A stretch of DNA of 64,000 bases from positions 63,253,562 through 63,317,561 of the forward strand of contig CM047426.1 in NCBI GenBank assembly GCA_026168455.1, written 5' to 3'. Source of the DNA: Theocolax elegans (lineage: Eukaryota; Arthropoda; Insecta; Hymenoptera; Cerocephalidae). The notes beneath the pieces are model-generated. The model was not told the origin of the DNA and made no database searches. It saw nothing but the letters and a program-made list of their open reading frames with translations. Made by a program: the position numbers and the translations under genes. Positions 33,290 to 42,618 of this stretch are shown piece after piece (position 1 is the stretch's first letter; every line of letters starts with the position of its first letter).

Positions 33290-34420
33290 ACTTGTAACGG
33301 GGTGAGTACTGGGGAATTTAAGGCCCTGATTAGGCCCAATTTGTCCCAACTTACCAACCTAAGTATACAGTCCCACAATGCGGCCGGGGATCACTTCGAT
33401 TCCCGTGCAATGCCGTTAACAACGCCAAACACTTCGTTTGGCTTTAATACCGTGTGTTGGACCCTATGCCCAAAATTGCCAACTAGAGTATATGCCGGAG
33501 AGTGCGGTATTCGTGGGATAGGACTATCACCGGGAAAAATGTTATAAACAAACGAGATATTGTGTTAGTCGGGGGAAAGGTAATTTCGCCGAGTCAATTT
33601 ATTTAATAAATAAACAATTATTAACAAATCGGTCAGCGCGAAAATAATCCATTAAAAACTATTAGCGGTCGAGTTATAAGCAACCGATCCGGGAATGATC
33701 GGTTGCTTAACTTGATGGCTGTGACGTCACGCCGTGTGACGTACATACCTCTGACGTAGGAGCTGCCTACGTCACGCCGGCCTTCTCTTGTGAAGTGGCT
33801 CCCGCAAACCACCGACCTATCTACTCGGGCGGTATTTGTCACGAGAGGGGGGAAAGAGGGGAAACTCCCTCACTTGGACCGTACCAGGAACTCGGGAAAA
33901 TATTAACGGGACACGCGGGTCCAACGTGGTGCACCACTCACCTTTGTATTGACGACACCGCTCGAAATACGTTGGAACGGCGGGAACGGCCTCGCTAAAT
34001 CTTCCCGTCTAACTCTCTTTCTCTCTCACTTCTTTGGGCGAACTGGCCCCGATCTTCCGCCCTTTCCGTGGACGGAATCTGGAGTGGTGGAAGCGTACGG
34101 CTTTGCTCGGCATGTTGGTTCGTATGGGAGAAGCCTGTCCGCAGCCTCACCGTATCACTCACACCCACACTTCTCCGATAAATACGATAAAAAGACCGTT
34201 ATCTCGGCCTGTATATCGACATTGTACGCGCGCTATATCGGTACTATCAGCTGGGCGTGCACGATTCTCGCGCGTTCGTGCGCGCGCCGCGCTTTATATA
34301 CTCTTTCGCGTTGCTTACCTGATCGGTGACTCGCTTACCGTTATACACTTTATAAGAAAGAGCACAATTAATATATATGTTTTATATCAGCAAAATCCTT
34401 ACCAAGCAAACAGCTGTTAG
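33290..34420 (+). promoter_or_regulatory. GC-rich LTR- or promoter-like block
   Basis: The block opens with TGTAACGGGGTGAGTA at 33293, a usual start of gypsy-type LTRs. It holds the perfect inverted repeat AAGCAACCGATC/GATCGGTTGCTT (33678-33709), several CRE/ATF-type TGACGTCA or ACGTCA motifs (33720-33775) and a TATA-like TTTATATA at about 34301. I find no second LTR, primer site or coding region, so it may be a solo LTR of uncertain limits. Confidence 0.4.
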
Positions 34421-34952
34421 CTGATGGTGTTTCATAATACAATATTTAAAAAGAATAGAAAATTACATTGACTTGCTTGAAAAATAGTTCTGAAGCATGT
34501 CAATTAAAAGAATATACATTGTAATTAATTTCGATAAAATGATTTATTTATGGAATGTAAAAATAATAAATAAAATATTGTACAGTCAGAAGACACTCGC
34601 ATTATGTTCCAAAATACTATAAAAATAACATTTTTAAATATTTTTCTCATCGAACACATTGAAACAAACTTAAGTATATATAAAGAATACATAAAAATAA
34701 TAATTTATTGTTTATTTTTCATATTGTTTAATTTCACTTAGATTATTTTCAATTTAATATGCTTCAGTTTTTCATATATTAATATATTTTAAATACAATT
34801 TTAACTAAAGTGCTAAATTTCAAATTAAAATTCTAAATTTACTGTTTTTTCCAGTTAATGAAATAAAGATATAAAACATTTTAGGAGACCAAATTATCAA
34901 AATTTCAAAATTAATTTAATAATTAAAATCTTAATGACAAATATTTACTTAC

Positions 34953-35096
34953 GTTGCCCTTTAAAAACATAACTGCGATTTCCACGTTGCCAATTTGCAT
35001 GATCGAAACCTAGTAAAGTTGTGTCTATACGAACATTACTTCCTTGTTTATAAACTTTGTATGTATCACTGGGGCACATGCGTGAAGCAAGAGGAA
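34953..35096 (-). CDS. ANKRD13: ANKRD13-family protein, internal exon
   Basis: The acceptor is CTACAG (35102-35097) and the donor GTAAGT after 34953. It reads PLASRMCPSDTYKVYKQGSN and RIDTTLLGFDHANWQRGNRS, close to the ANKRD13 blocks CPSDTY-VWK-G and RVDTTLLGF-NM-W-RGNRSFIFKG. Its 5' split codon joins the exon at 35169-35214. At the 3' side the next in-phase exon is 31.9 kb away at 3011. The frame is intact. Confidence 0.9.
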
Positions 35097-35168
35097 CTGT
35101 AGTATATAAATAATTAACTTATAGTAGTATATTATTTCAAAATGTTCTTAATAAATGTACAAACTCAC

Positions 35169-35214
35169 CCCAGCTAGTAAATTCCCATTTCATTTCAACA
35201 TAAAAATCAGGAGC
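35169..35214 (-). CDS. ANKRD13: ANKRD13-family protein, short internal exon
   Basis: The acceptor TTCTAG and donor GTGAGT bracket 46 bases reading APDFYVEMKWEFTSW plus the first base of a Val codon. This matches the ANKRD13 block VPDFYVEMKWEFTSWVPL almost exactly. It is the most N-terminal exon seen. Earlier exons (ankyrin repeats) are not found before the Polinton, so the Polinton probably sits in the preceding intron. Confidence 0.9.
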
Positions 35215-35835
35215 CTAGAAAAAGGAAGCCTTGAAAATAAAATTCTTCATTGTACTACATATATATTCTATTTATAAAGAACAACATATCAAAGACAGTT
35301 GGAATATGACTCATACATTTTAACTTTCAAAGTTTTTCCTTATTTTGAACTTGTTTTTTTAATATAGACTTTCAATATAAACAATTTAAATTTATCTGTA
35401 TAATTAAGTCCCACTTTCAGGATAATGTAATATACCTAGTATATGAACAATTTTACATCTACTTTTTAGTATGTCATTTTTAACATATGATTTTTCATTG
35501 ACAATAAAGAAGAGTTGTTTACCAAAAAATTAAAAATCAAAGGAATTTATAATATGAGTTAACTCTATGTGCACTATTACATTGTTAAATAGGAATTTTT
35601 TATAAACTAGTTAAGAAAATCAAACTATGTGTTGCTATCAAAATATTATAAGATTCATGTAAATCTATACATGGAAATAATTCTAGATAAATCTAGTGAC
35701 TCTAATCTAAATATATAAATGCTGTAAAAATTGTAAATAAAGAAGCTAATTTTACAAGGCCTGCAAAGGCTTGATCATTAGATCAGTGGGCTTATATGTA
35801 CAGGTTCTCGGTTAAGTTTATAGCTGCAGATTATT
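35215..35835. other. AT-rich intron sequence
   Basis: No gene or element is recognised between the ANKRD13 exon and the Polinton target duplication. Confidence 0.5.
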
Positions 35836-35841
35836 GATACA
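35836..35841. repeat. Polinton target-site duplication, left
   Basis: GATACA, repeated at 54810-54815. Six bases is the duplication size known for Polintons/Mavericks. Confidence 0.9.
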
Positions 35842-36495
35842 AGTAGTATGTGGGCCACTATAGGAAAAAATGGCGGCCAAGATGGCGGCGGCGGCGGTGG
35901 GGGAAAGTAGGAAAACTCGTGGAAAGTCGGGAATTTTGGCGGATGGTCGTGTGTCTGCGTGACATGAGTCATAGTGTTGGAGGTGTTGAGCGGGGGATCG
36001 CGTAGTGGGGGGTATGTATATTTTCTCGTATACAGGGCATTGTAGGAGTCTTGATGGAGGGGATGGGTGACACTTGTCTGCCGTATTGGGAGGAAAATGC
36101 TCGTGACGTATTATGAATGGGTATGCGTGGGCCCATGCGGAGGATACGTCATCGTAAGCATAGGGGGCCACGCTGCGAGTTCGGAGACTCAGCTGTTTCT
36201 TTATTTTTCCAAACGATGTACAGATAGAGATACAAGTAGAGGTGAAGAGGGAGAGAGAGAGGGAAAGTGAGCGAAGTACACGTATAATAGGTTATACGTA
36301 TTATATATTATTTGGATATTTTCAATGATTATTTAAAATTAATAAATAGGATATATAGGTAAGTGTATAGGTGCGATAAATGAATAGATTATTTATTGTT
36401 TTAAAATAATTTATTTATGAATAATATAAAATTGTTGTACATTTTATAATTGTAAAATTAATGTATATATTTCTGCTTAATATTATTTTATGTGT
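35842..36495 (+). repeat. Polinton left terminal inverted repeat
   Basis: It is the inverted partner of about 54155-54809 with few differences. The outer 400 bp are GC-rich and contain two ATGGCGGC motifs (YY1-type sites) at 35870-35889, a (GGC)n run and a GA-rich block. The inner part is AT-rich. Frames across it are not genes, because they recur in both repeats without conserved content. Confidence 0.93.
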
Positions 36496-36506
36496 ATTGA
36501 GAAATT

Positions 36507-37130
36507 TTAAGAATAACATATTTTGGGTTTACAAGTTTGAATACATAATTTTGAATGTTTATGACCATTACCTACGTGAAAATTAAACTTATTTTTATGC
36601 TTATTTCTATACGAAATACCACGAATACGCTTGTAGAAGCGTTTGACAATTTGATCGTTTCTTAAATAATTTGAAGTAAATAAAATACAAAATTTGTCTA
36701 AGGAGTAACCACGATTCATATAGTCTAAAAACATTAAACAATACTGTCCACACATTTTAGAATTTAAACTCTGCAACTGTTGTGTATTCCACTTGTAAGA
36801 AACGGTGTTTCTTTGTAAACTTTTGACGTGATGAGTAACGGTTGGAGGAAAACCATAACTGTCAAAGAAGATTCCTTGTCCTCGACGATCAATGTAAATG
36901 GCTACCCAGTGTGAACCAGGTTGTGTATGTATATCGGTGTTAATCACGCAACCCGTCGGTCTCGTCAATACCCTCGGGATCTGATCCGCAGGAAATACAC
37001 CCTGTGATGGTATTCTTAATGATAGAAGAGCACCCTTTATTTGGAGAGTATTCATTATGTACCGGTGTAGCGTATATGGCCGTGGTGGATAGATCGTCTC
37101 TATTTTCAGCTGTGAAGTATTCTGCCTCAT
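36507..37130 (-). CDS. Polinton cysteine protease (adenain/Ulp1-like), 207 aa
   Basis: The catalytic residues of the adenovirus-type maturation protease are all visible: His74 in PGSHWVAIYID, Asp90 in GIFFDSYGFPP, Gln129 and Cys131 in MCGQYCLMFL. The spacing and the length of about 200 aa fit the family. The N-terminal segment (IPSQGVFPADQIP) is the usual Polinton lead-in. It would cleave capsid precursors during particle assembly. The C-terminal 45 residues are basic. It is the last gene before the left terminal repeat and lies 46 bp after the 212-aa gene, likely in one transcription unit. The frame is intact. Confidence 0.9.
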   Translation of the reverse strand: MRQNTSQLKIETIYPPRPYTLHRYIMNTLQIKGALLSLRIPSQGVFPADQIPRVLTRPTGCVINTDIHTQPGSHWVAIYIDRRGQGIFFDSYGFPPTVTHHVKSLQRNTVSYKWNTQQLQSLNSKMCGQYCLMFLDYMNRGYSLDKFCILFTSNYLRNDQIVKRFYKRIRGISYRNKHKNKFNFHVGNGHKHSKLCIQTCKPKICYS

Positions 37131-37176
37131 CTATGGCGCCGTAAAGTGGATTGTCTAATGGTCCTGGAGTTGGTGG

Positions 37177-37815
37177 TCATGTGCGAATAGATTTCTTATT
37201 TAATTTTTTAAAGTTATTCGAGCGTACAGGTGAATCGTCGAAATTAATTTTCTTTGAGCCACAATCGGCAACAGATCGTGAAAGTCTTGAGTGAGAATAA
37301 GCGTCTTCGTTACACGCGATGATGGCTGATAGTAGTGCAATATTATTATTAACCCAATGTTTAATTTTCAGAGCATTATTTAAAGCACATATGAAAACTT
37401 CTTTATGAATAGACCCGTGAATATAGCAAAAACCGTTGGTTCTTGGTAGATTATGCGAAGCTGGACAGTTAAACTCTTCCAAATTCTCGACTCGTCGTGC
37501 TGTTATACTCTCTAAAAGTTTCTTTTCTTGAGAACCTCGAACTAAAATTTGCTTCGCTGTTCTTGCCAATTCGCGTAAATTTGCGTGAAGCTGTCGATGA
37601 GAAATATCACCTTCAAACCATTCGATGCCGTGGTAATAACTACTGAGCCAATTGTTGTGTACTTGAATTTTAAGAGGTAAATCAGAGAATGAGTGAGGAG
37701 GTGATGCGATCCAGTGCGCTGTATAATCCTTATTGAGAGCTACGACTGCTACTTCTTTGAGTAAGAATTTTCCATGGATGTCCCGAAATCCTTGAATGTC
37801 AATAACGTAGTCCAT
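37177..37815 (-). CDS. Polinton protein of unknown function, 212 aa
   Basis: It begins MDYVIDIQGFRDIHGKFLLK, followed by EVAVVALN and HWIASPP. This start looks like a small RNase-H/DEDD-exonuclease-type fold, with a D-x-Q where a nuclease would have D-x-E; that is an inference from pattern only. Residues 115-145 hold Cys/His (FNCPASHNLP, GFCYIHGSIH) that could bind zinc. The C-terminus is basic (KKLNKKSIRT). It lies between protease and major capsid genes, a place often taken by conserved Maverick proteins of unknown role. The frame is intact. Confidence 0.6.
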   Translation of the reverse strand: MDYVIDIQGFRDIHGKFLLKEVAVVALNKDYTAHWIASPPHSFSDLPLKIQVHNNWLSSYYHGIEWFEGDISHRQLHANLRELARTAKQILVRGSQEKKLLESITARRVENLEEFNCPASHNLPRTNGFCYIHGSIHKEVFICALNNALKIKHWVNNNIALLSAIIACNEDAYSHSRLSRSVADCGSKKINFDDSPVRSNNFKKLNKKSIRT

Positions 37816-37996
37816 GGCACATATGTTGTGTATACGACTAAATCTAAATGGCTTCTTACAAATTTGTGTACAAGTGCACGTAATTTATACACAAATCCAT
37901 TTCTTTATCTCTGACGTAATGTAGGAATGTTATATTATAACTACAATAACTTTCTAAACTTTCTAAGATTATTAAGAAATTTAACCATTAGTGAGT

Positions 37997-39382
37997 TTAA
38001 CCACTAAAATCGATGATTATCTGTCGAGATGAATCAATCTCAAGAATATTATCATACTCGGCATATACGACGCAATTAACGGATTGTTGTAGAACGTTAT
38101 CGAAACGTAATTCCAAACGGACGGCACCCGTTTTGACTAAATTCCAATGCGTATTACAGTTTGCAGAAAGATCGGGTGTTAAGTCAAATGCATATAAACA
38201 AAAGTCATTAGGGTATGACTCTCTAGATATACAATTTCCTTCATTTAGAAAATGTATGCCAGTACCGCTGAACAAAGTGTGGAATGCATCGACGTATGTA
38301 TTAGGATAATTGGGTTGGATAGCTTTGCTGGGTACTTGTACACCATCGACGTTTAAGGCTAGATAAGAAAGATTGAAATGTTCAAAGTTGAACGGGTTTT
38401 CTTTTCTATTTCCGTTAAACGCTTTGTTAGATACTAAGCCAACAATTACACGTTTTGGAATTTGTCCTAAGAAGATATTATCTAAGGTTTCACCTGTGAT
38501 ACCCGTATGCAATGTAAAAGACTTAACCTCTACACGTGTTAGAGGATACTTAGCTGTTCCCTTGGCTAAAGCTTTCGAATGTGCAAGTAGAATTCCTGGG
38601 TTAATTTTTGCTCTACGTACACGTAAAGATGCATCTAAAATTCTAACCTTTACAGGTTCTTTTTCAAAATCCATTAAACAAAATGCGTCTTTGGAACGTA
38701 TAAGTCTAACGCGAACCTCAACACCGTTAAGAAGAAATTTTTCTTGATTGAATACGTCACAATGTAAATGTCCAAGTAGATCTAAATTTTTGCCTCCTTT
38801 TATAAAATTATATCGTTTTTCACATCCTTCATTAGTTGACGTTACTTTATTATCGGTTTTTTTCAAAACAGCATTCATCTGACCTGGCGTATCGTCAAAC
38901 CATAAGGAAGTTGTTAAATGAGATTTCTTAGCATCCTCCGAATAATTCAACAATGATTCTATGTAAGCACGATAAGCGTAAGCATTATTCGGTGGTGACA
39001 CAGGTTTTTGATTAAAAAATACATCTACTTGATTAAACAAACTATGTAAAAAATTGTTTACGGGTGCTACCAATGCATCCTCGACTATTAAACCATGTTT
39101 ATTTTCAAGACGGATATTGAGATTGATCATGGTGTGAGCCAAATCGATGTAATCATCGGAATTTCCTGGAATAAGAAATTCTAAATACGAATCCTCGGAA
39201 ATGGTAGTTACTGGTTTATATTCAATCCATTGAGTAGATTCGATAGAGGTTTGAGTAGGTGGTAGTGTAAATAAGTCTAACTCAGATTTTGCACATTCTG
39301 AGTATACTGAGCGTTTTTTTACTATTTTTAATTTGTTTCTGCTTCTTCTTCTTTTTTTTAACTGAACGTTTGGAACTTCTTT
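37997..39382 (-). CDS. Polinton major capsid protein (double jelly-roll)
   Basis: The open frame runs from a stop at 39385 to 37997 (461 codons). The conserved start of this family, ECAKSELDLFTLPPTQTSIE, lies near residue 27, and PGNSDDYIDLAHTMINL follows. Later blocks include FNQKPVSPPNNAYAYRAYIE, PFNFEHFNLSYLALNVDG and CNTHWNLVKTGAVRLELRF. Insect homologues are often annotated F54H12.2-like. There is no AUG before the conserved region; the first Met is inside it. The region upstream, in another frame, reads as a basic tail following the pVI-like gene, and an A8 run at 39352-39359 may be a frameshift point. The start is either lost, non-AUG or reached by shifting. Confidence 0.88.
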   Translation of the reverse strand, partial: KEVPNVQLKKRRRSRNKLKIVKKRSVYSECAKSELDLFTLPPTQTSIESTQWIEYKPVTTISEDSYLEFLIPGNSDDYIDLAHTMINLNIRLENKHGLIVEDALVAPVNNFLHSLFNQVDVFFNQKPVSPPNNAYAYRAYIESLLNYSEDAKKSHLTTSLWFDDTPGQMNAVLKKTDNKVTSTNEGCEKRYNFIKGGKNLDLLGHLHCDVFNQEKFLLNGVEVRVRLIRSKDAFCLMDFEKEPVKVRILDASLRVRRAKINPGILLAHSKALAKGTAKYPLTRVEVKSFTLHTGITGETLDNIFLGQIPKRVIVGLVSNKAFNGNRKENPFNFEHFNLSYLALNVDGVQVPSKAIQPNYPNTYVDAFHTLFSGTGIHFLNEGNCISRESYPNDFCLYAFDLTPDLSANCNTHWNLVKTGAVRLELRFDNVLQQSVNCVVYAEYDNILEIDSSRQIIIDFSG

Positions 39383-39455
39383 TTAATTCACGAGAAGAGA
39401 CGTGTATCACACGACGCCGACCTCTTGACTGAGTTTGTCTCCCACTTTTACTTCT

Positions 39456-39785
39456 TTAATAACCAGATCCTTCCATAAGACTATCTATTTTTTCTTCAGC
39501 TTTCCTCTTTAAATTATTGCCAGATTCACGAGCTCGATTACGTAATGACTCTTTAAATGATACGTTATTGCTGCTTACATCGTCCAAAACATTTATACTA
39601 GCTTTTAAAGCTTCTTTACCGACTGCACGAGCACCACGCTTTATGAATGGTAAAACCTTATGAAAAATACCTTTAAGAAATTGGCCAATACCTCCATGGC
39701 CTTTCTGATAAGGTGATCCAATATAAACATGCTCAATACCGCCATTCCCGACCTGATTCTCATAATAGTCAATGTAGTGAGTCAT
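39456..39785 (-). CDS. Polinton minor capsid protein, pVI/pX-like, 109 aa
   Basis: It begins MTHYIDYYENQVGNGGIEHV. It contains the amphipathic segment GIGQFLKGIFHKVLPFIKRG at about residues 32-51, then AVGKEALKASINVLDDVSSN and a basic end closing with MEGSGY. The GIG-FL-G-F-K-LP-K-GA-AVGKEAL pattern is characteristic of a small Polinton capsid protein compared with adenovirus membrane-active cement proteins. The expected Arg/Lys-rich tail continues past the stop in the same frame (RGRRRVIHVSSREL), so the stop may be a recent mutation. Confidence 0.75.
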   Translation of the reverse strand: MTHYIDYYENQVGNGGIEHVYIGSPYQKGHGGIGQFLKGIFHKVLPFIKRGARAVGKEALKASINVLDDVSSNNVSFKESLRNRARESGNNLKRKAEEKIDSLMEGSGY

Positions 39786-39797
39786 TTTGTTATATTA

Positions 39798-40616
39798 TTA
39801 TTCAACTTGACGAAAATGAAGTGTCACGGTTGACGTTCCACACTCGAATGGTATTACACGACCAAGATGATCTCTTATATCAATCGTAACTGTTCGGAAA
39901 CAGTTTCTAACAAGAGGTATGTAATTTATAGGTGCAAAAATTTGATATTGATTTGATGCAAATACGTAGTCTTTATAATTTACCGGTACAACACGTACCA
40001 AAGATGTTTGAGCATCACCTACAATACAGGGTTCTGTAATATCCGAATAAATGTATAAATGTTGTGGTAAGGCGTTTAAGACATTTGCCGGACGCGATGC
40101 ATAAGATGGATTGTAGTTTACTTTTAAATATTCTTTAACATCAGCAAAACCAAGAATATCTAAAACGCTTCGACTCATTTTTAGAGAATGATCATGGTTA
40201 CATGTATCAGGGTTACACACCCTCTCGGCATATACAAAAGTATTGTTATGTTCAGAGGAAAGATTAAACCTAATATGAGTGTTTATTAATGCACGATTTA
40301 ACCTTTCTAAAAACTCTGTAATATTTGGATATATACCATAAGGTATAAGTACAGATCTATTTTCTATGTCAACTATGTCAGCTTTAAAGGCATCTCTATA
40401 TACTGGTGATAAAATGGATATTGACGTTATCTCTCTTTCGTCTTCCCGTAAATGCAAGAATGAACGGGGAAAATGAATTTCTGCTAAACCGACTTCCCAC
40501 GATCCTCGCAAGTTTATTTCTTGAGGTAATTTTGTGGTGTAACACGATGTTGTATTGTCAGGAAAAACATGCATACTGCTATTACTTGGTAGTATCATAT
40601 AAAATTGGTTTTTCAT
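39798..40616 (-). CDS. Polinton minor capsid (penton-like) protein, 272 aa
   Basis: The N-terminus FYMILPSNSSMHVFPDNTTS, followed by YTTKLPQEINLRGSWEVGLA and EIHFPRSF, is the standard opening of the Polinton penton protein (single jelly-roll). The C-terminus FRTVTIDIRDHLGRVIPFEC is the matching terminal strand block. It would sit at capsid vertices. It lies 12 bp downstream of the pVI-like gene in map terms and 1 bp from the integrase stop, a tight cluster. The frame is intact. Confidence 0.87.
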   Translation of the reverse strand: MKNQFYMILPSNSSMHVFPDNTTSCYTTKLPQEINLRGSWEVGLAEIHFPRSFLHLREDEREITSISILSPVYRDAFKADIVDIENRSVLIPYGIYPNITEFLERLNRALINTHIRFNLSSEHNNTFVYAERVCNPDTCNHDHSLKMSRSVLDILGFADVKEYLKVNYNPSYASRPANVLNALPQHLYIYSDITEPCIVGDAQTSLVRVVPVNYKDYVFASNQYQIFAPINYIPLVRNCFRTVTIDIRDHLGRVIPFECGTSTVTLHFRQVE

Positions 40617-40617
40617 T

Positions 40618-41715
40618 TCAAATATTTTTAATTTCTGATGCTAGTACCCAAGAGTTGAATTTACTAGGATATCCTACCCAACTGACAAAGTACTTTTTTC
40701 GTTTACCAGAACCAATTGTTTTTAATATTTTATCAATTTTGTATATACTTGTCTGCAAATCTTTACGTATAACTGAGAGTTCTTCTTCGTAAAATATACC
40801 GTCTATGATTTCACCATTCAAGTCTTCTATTTCGTATACAGGTGGTTTTCTATGTTTTAAGACTCTAATAATTTTAAAAATCTCTTCAGACCAATTAGCC
40901 ATATATCCTTTCTCGAAGGTGCCTTTAGTTCGACTGATGCGTACAACTCCTACGGCATATTTAGGTTTTTTCTCATTTATTTCGTATCGTGAATCCATAT
41001 TTTTCTTTGCTATGTGTGCATTATATATTGTTACAATTGCAGGCGCCATCTTTATAGTAGAATGACGAGAATTATTATATCCTTTTACAAGGTCAGGTAA
41101 GACATCGATACATCTTTTTGTATTTTGATGTGTAAAGTAACGCCACATTTTCTGTTTTAGAGTTCGATTAGATCTTTCAACGATAGCTGCTTTAACATCA
41201 GGATTTCGGGCTACTCTGTGTTTTATGTTAAATGATTTTAACAATTTCTGCATAGCTGAACCTAAAAATTCACATCCGCTGTCGGATTGTAAAATTCTTG
41301 GTAATCTATTGTTACTTCGCGAAAGAATATCCTGAAATGCTTGTGTAACTGTAAAACACGTTTTATTTTTCAATGGTTCAACCCAAACATATTTACTCAA
41401 TACATCAATCACTACTAATAAATATGCAAATCCATCGTTATAAGTTTTTAAAGATGTAAGCTCAATCAAATCGCACTCCCATACAGAATCGATTTCTTCT
41501 ACATTATAATGAAGACGTGGAAATTTTTTACGTATAGGTTTATGAAGAGTATAGGCATCTTGAGTTTGTAACCATTTATAAATTTTCTTTTTGTCAATTT
41601 TATTTTTCAGTTTATCAACTACTCTGTAAGCTCCTGCATATCCAGCATTATTACTAGGATCGTAATATACCTTGTGTAATAAATTTAATTTTGTTTTTAG
41701 CATCTTTTCAAACAT
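40618..41715 (-). CDS. Polinton DDE integrase with chromodomain, 365 aa
   Basis: Retroviral-type integrase core: Asp82 (VWECDLIEL), Asp145 (LQSDSGCEF) and Glu180 (AAIVERSNRTLK), with a D-35-E spacing. A helical, HHCC-less N-terminal part (residues 1-60) precedes it. The C-terminus (about 322-362) is a chromodomain, reading YKIDKILKTIGSGKRKKYFV and SWVGYPSKFNSWV. Polinton integrases insert the linear DNA with 6-bp duplications, in agreement with the GATACA repeats. The chromodomain may steer insertion to marked chromatin. The frame is intact. Confidence 0.95.
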   Translation of the reverse strand: MFEKMLKTKLNLLHKVYYDPSNNAGYAGAYRVVDKLKNKIDKKKIYKWLQTQDAYTLHKPIRKKFPRLHYNVEEIDSVWECDLIELTSLKTYNDGFAYLLVVIDVLSKYVWVEPLKNKTCFTVTQAFQDILSRSNNRLPRILQSDSGCEFLGSAMQKLLKSFNIKHRVARNPDVKAAIVERSNRTLKQKMWRYFTHQNTKRCIDVLPDLVKGYNNSRHSTIKMAPAIVTIYNAHIAKKNMDSRYEINEKKPKYAVGVVRISRTKGTFEKGYMANWSEEIFKIIRVLKHRKPPVYEIEDLNGEIIDGIFYEEELSVIRKDLQTSIYKIDKILKTIGSGKRKKYFVSWVGYPSKFNSWVLASEIKNI

Positions 41716-41727
41716 TACCTATTATAG

Positions 41728-42609
41728 TTAAAAACTTAACCAACCACCGTTTCCTTTTTGAAGATTTTTAGCAGAATTTTTGTTGTATTTTGAGCTCGTA
41801 CGAAGAGTGTTTACCGAAAATGAATCATTATCATTACTCAAATTTAGCTGTCTACTTATTACAGTATTTTCACTGTTATCAAAACTATTAGTCAGAGTAG
41901 AGCTATTTCTATGTGTCGTAGGCATCGGTGTTGACGCGTGTATTTTGGAATTTGTGAAACTCGGTTGAGGTGATGAAAAGGACGATTTATTTGAAATAGA
42001 TAACTGTCCTTGTTGGTAAAATGAATCATTTCCTACACATTCCAATGGTATTCCAATATCTCGTAGAAACCATGCAAACTGTTCACGACCAATCGCTTTT
42101 ACATTTTTTCTTTTTCTTACAACATCATTTACAAGATCTACAATATTTGATTCTTCAAGAACCGTACCGTCTATAGTGATTGTACCTTTATTATTCCAAG
42201 ATATCCTAGATCTTATGCTAGGGTTTTGCAAGAAATGCATTAATAATTCGGCTTTACGTCTATAAGTTGGAGGAACTGATAATGTTATTGTGTCAATATC
42301 AATACCATTTTTTAATTCATTTTCGTTTGCTAAATCATGTTGATTAATACTTTTCTTTATGTTTTCTAAATATGACAAGTAACGTTGTAAAACTTGCTGA
42401 TATTTTGACCATTTAGAGCGTTCATCTAGTTCATTTGAGTTTAATATTTCATTCATTTGAGTATCTAATCGTGACAAATGATTACCAGGAGTTTGTACGG
42501 TAGTAGGTTTTAAATAATTCTCATTATGTACATTTTGAAAATCGTTTACTCTGTTAAGCTTGTCCAAACTATCTTGAGGTATAAGAACTAATTTGCGCGC
42601 ATTCTGCAT
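41728..42609 (-). CDS. conserved Polinton protein, 293 aa
   Basis: It begins MQNARKLVLIPQDSLDKLNR. A helical region follows (residues about 60-95), then a conserved-looking module: ITLSVPPTYRRKAELLMHFL, ITIDGTVLEESNIVDLVNDV and IGREQFAWFLRDIGIPLE. The last 90 residues are Ser/Asn/Thr-rich and disordered, ending GNGGWLSF. Proteins with this module recur beside integrase and ATPase in insect Mavericks, but I know no function. The disordered tail could be a scaffold or core-binding region (inference). Confidence 0.65.
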   Translation of the reverse strand: MQNARKLVLIPQDSLDKLNRVNDFQNVHNENYLKPTTVQTPGNHLSRLDTQMNEILNSNELDERSKWSKYQQVLQRYLSYLENIKKSINQHDLANENELKNGIDIDTITLSVPPTYRRKAELLMHFLQNPSIRSRISWNNKGTITIDGTVLEESNIVDLVNDVVRKRKNVKAIGREQFAWFLRDIGIPLECVGNDSFYQQGQLSISNKSSFSSPQPSFTNSKIHASTPMPTTHRNSSTLTNSFDNSENTVISRQLNLSNDNDSFSVNTLRTSSKYNKNSAKNLQKGNGGWLSF

Positions 42610-42618
42610 TCTTGATAT

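Noticed and set aside
35818..36171. 117-codon minus-strand frame in the Polinton left repeat
   Set aside because: It spans the element edge and the terminal repeat, has no conserved content, and the mirrored repeat gives only partial frames. Chance open frame.
38013..38747. Plus-strand frames opposite the major capsid gene
   Set aside because: They are antisense shadows with no conserved motif.
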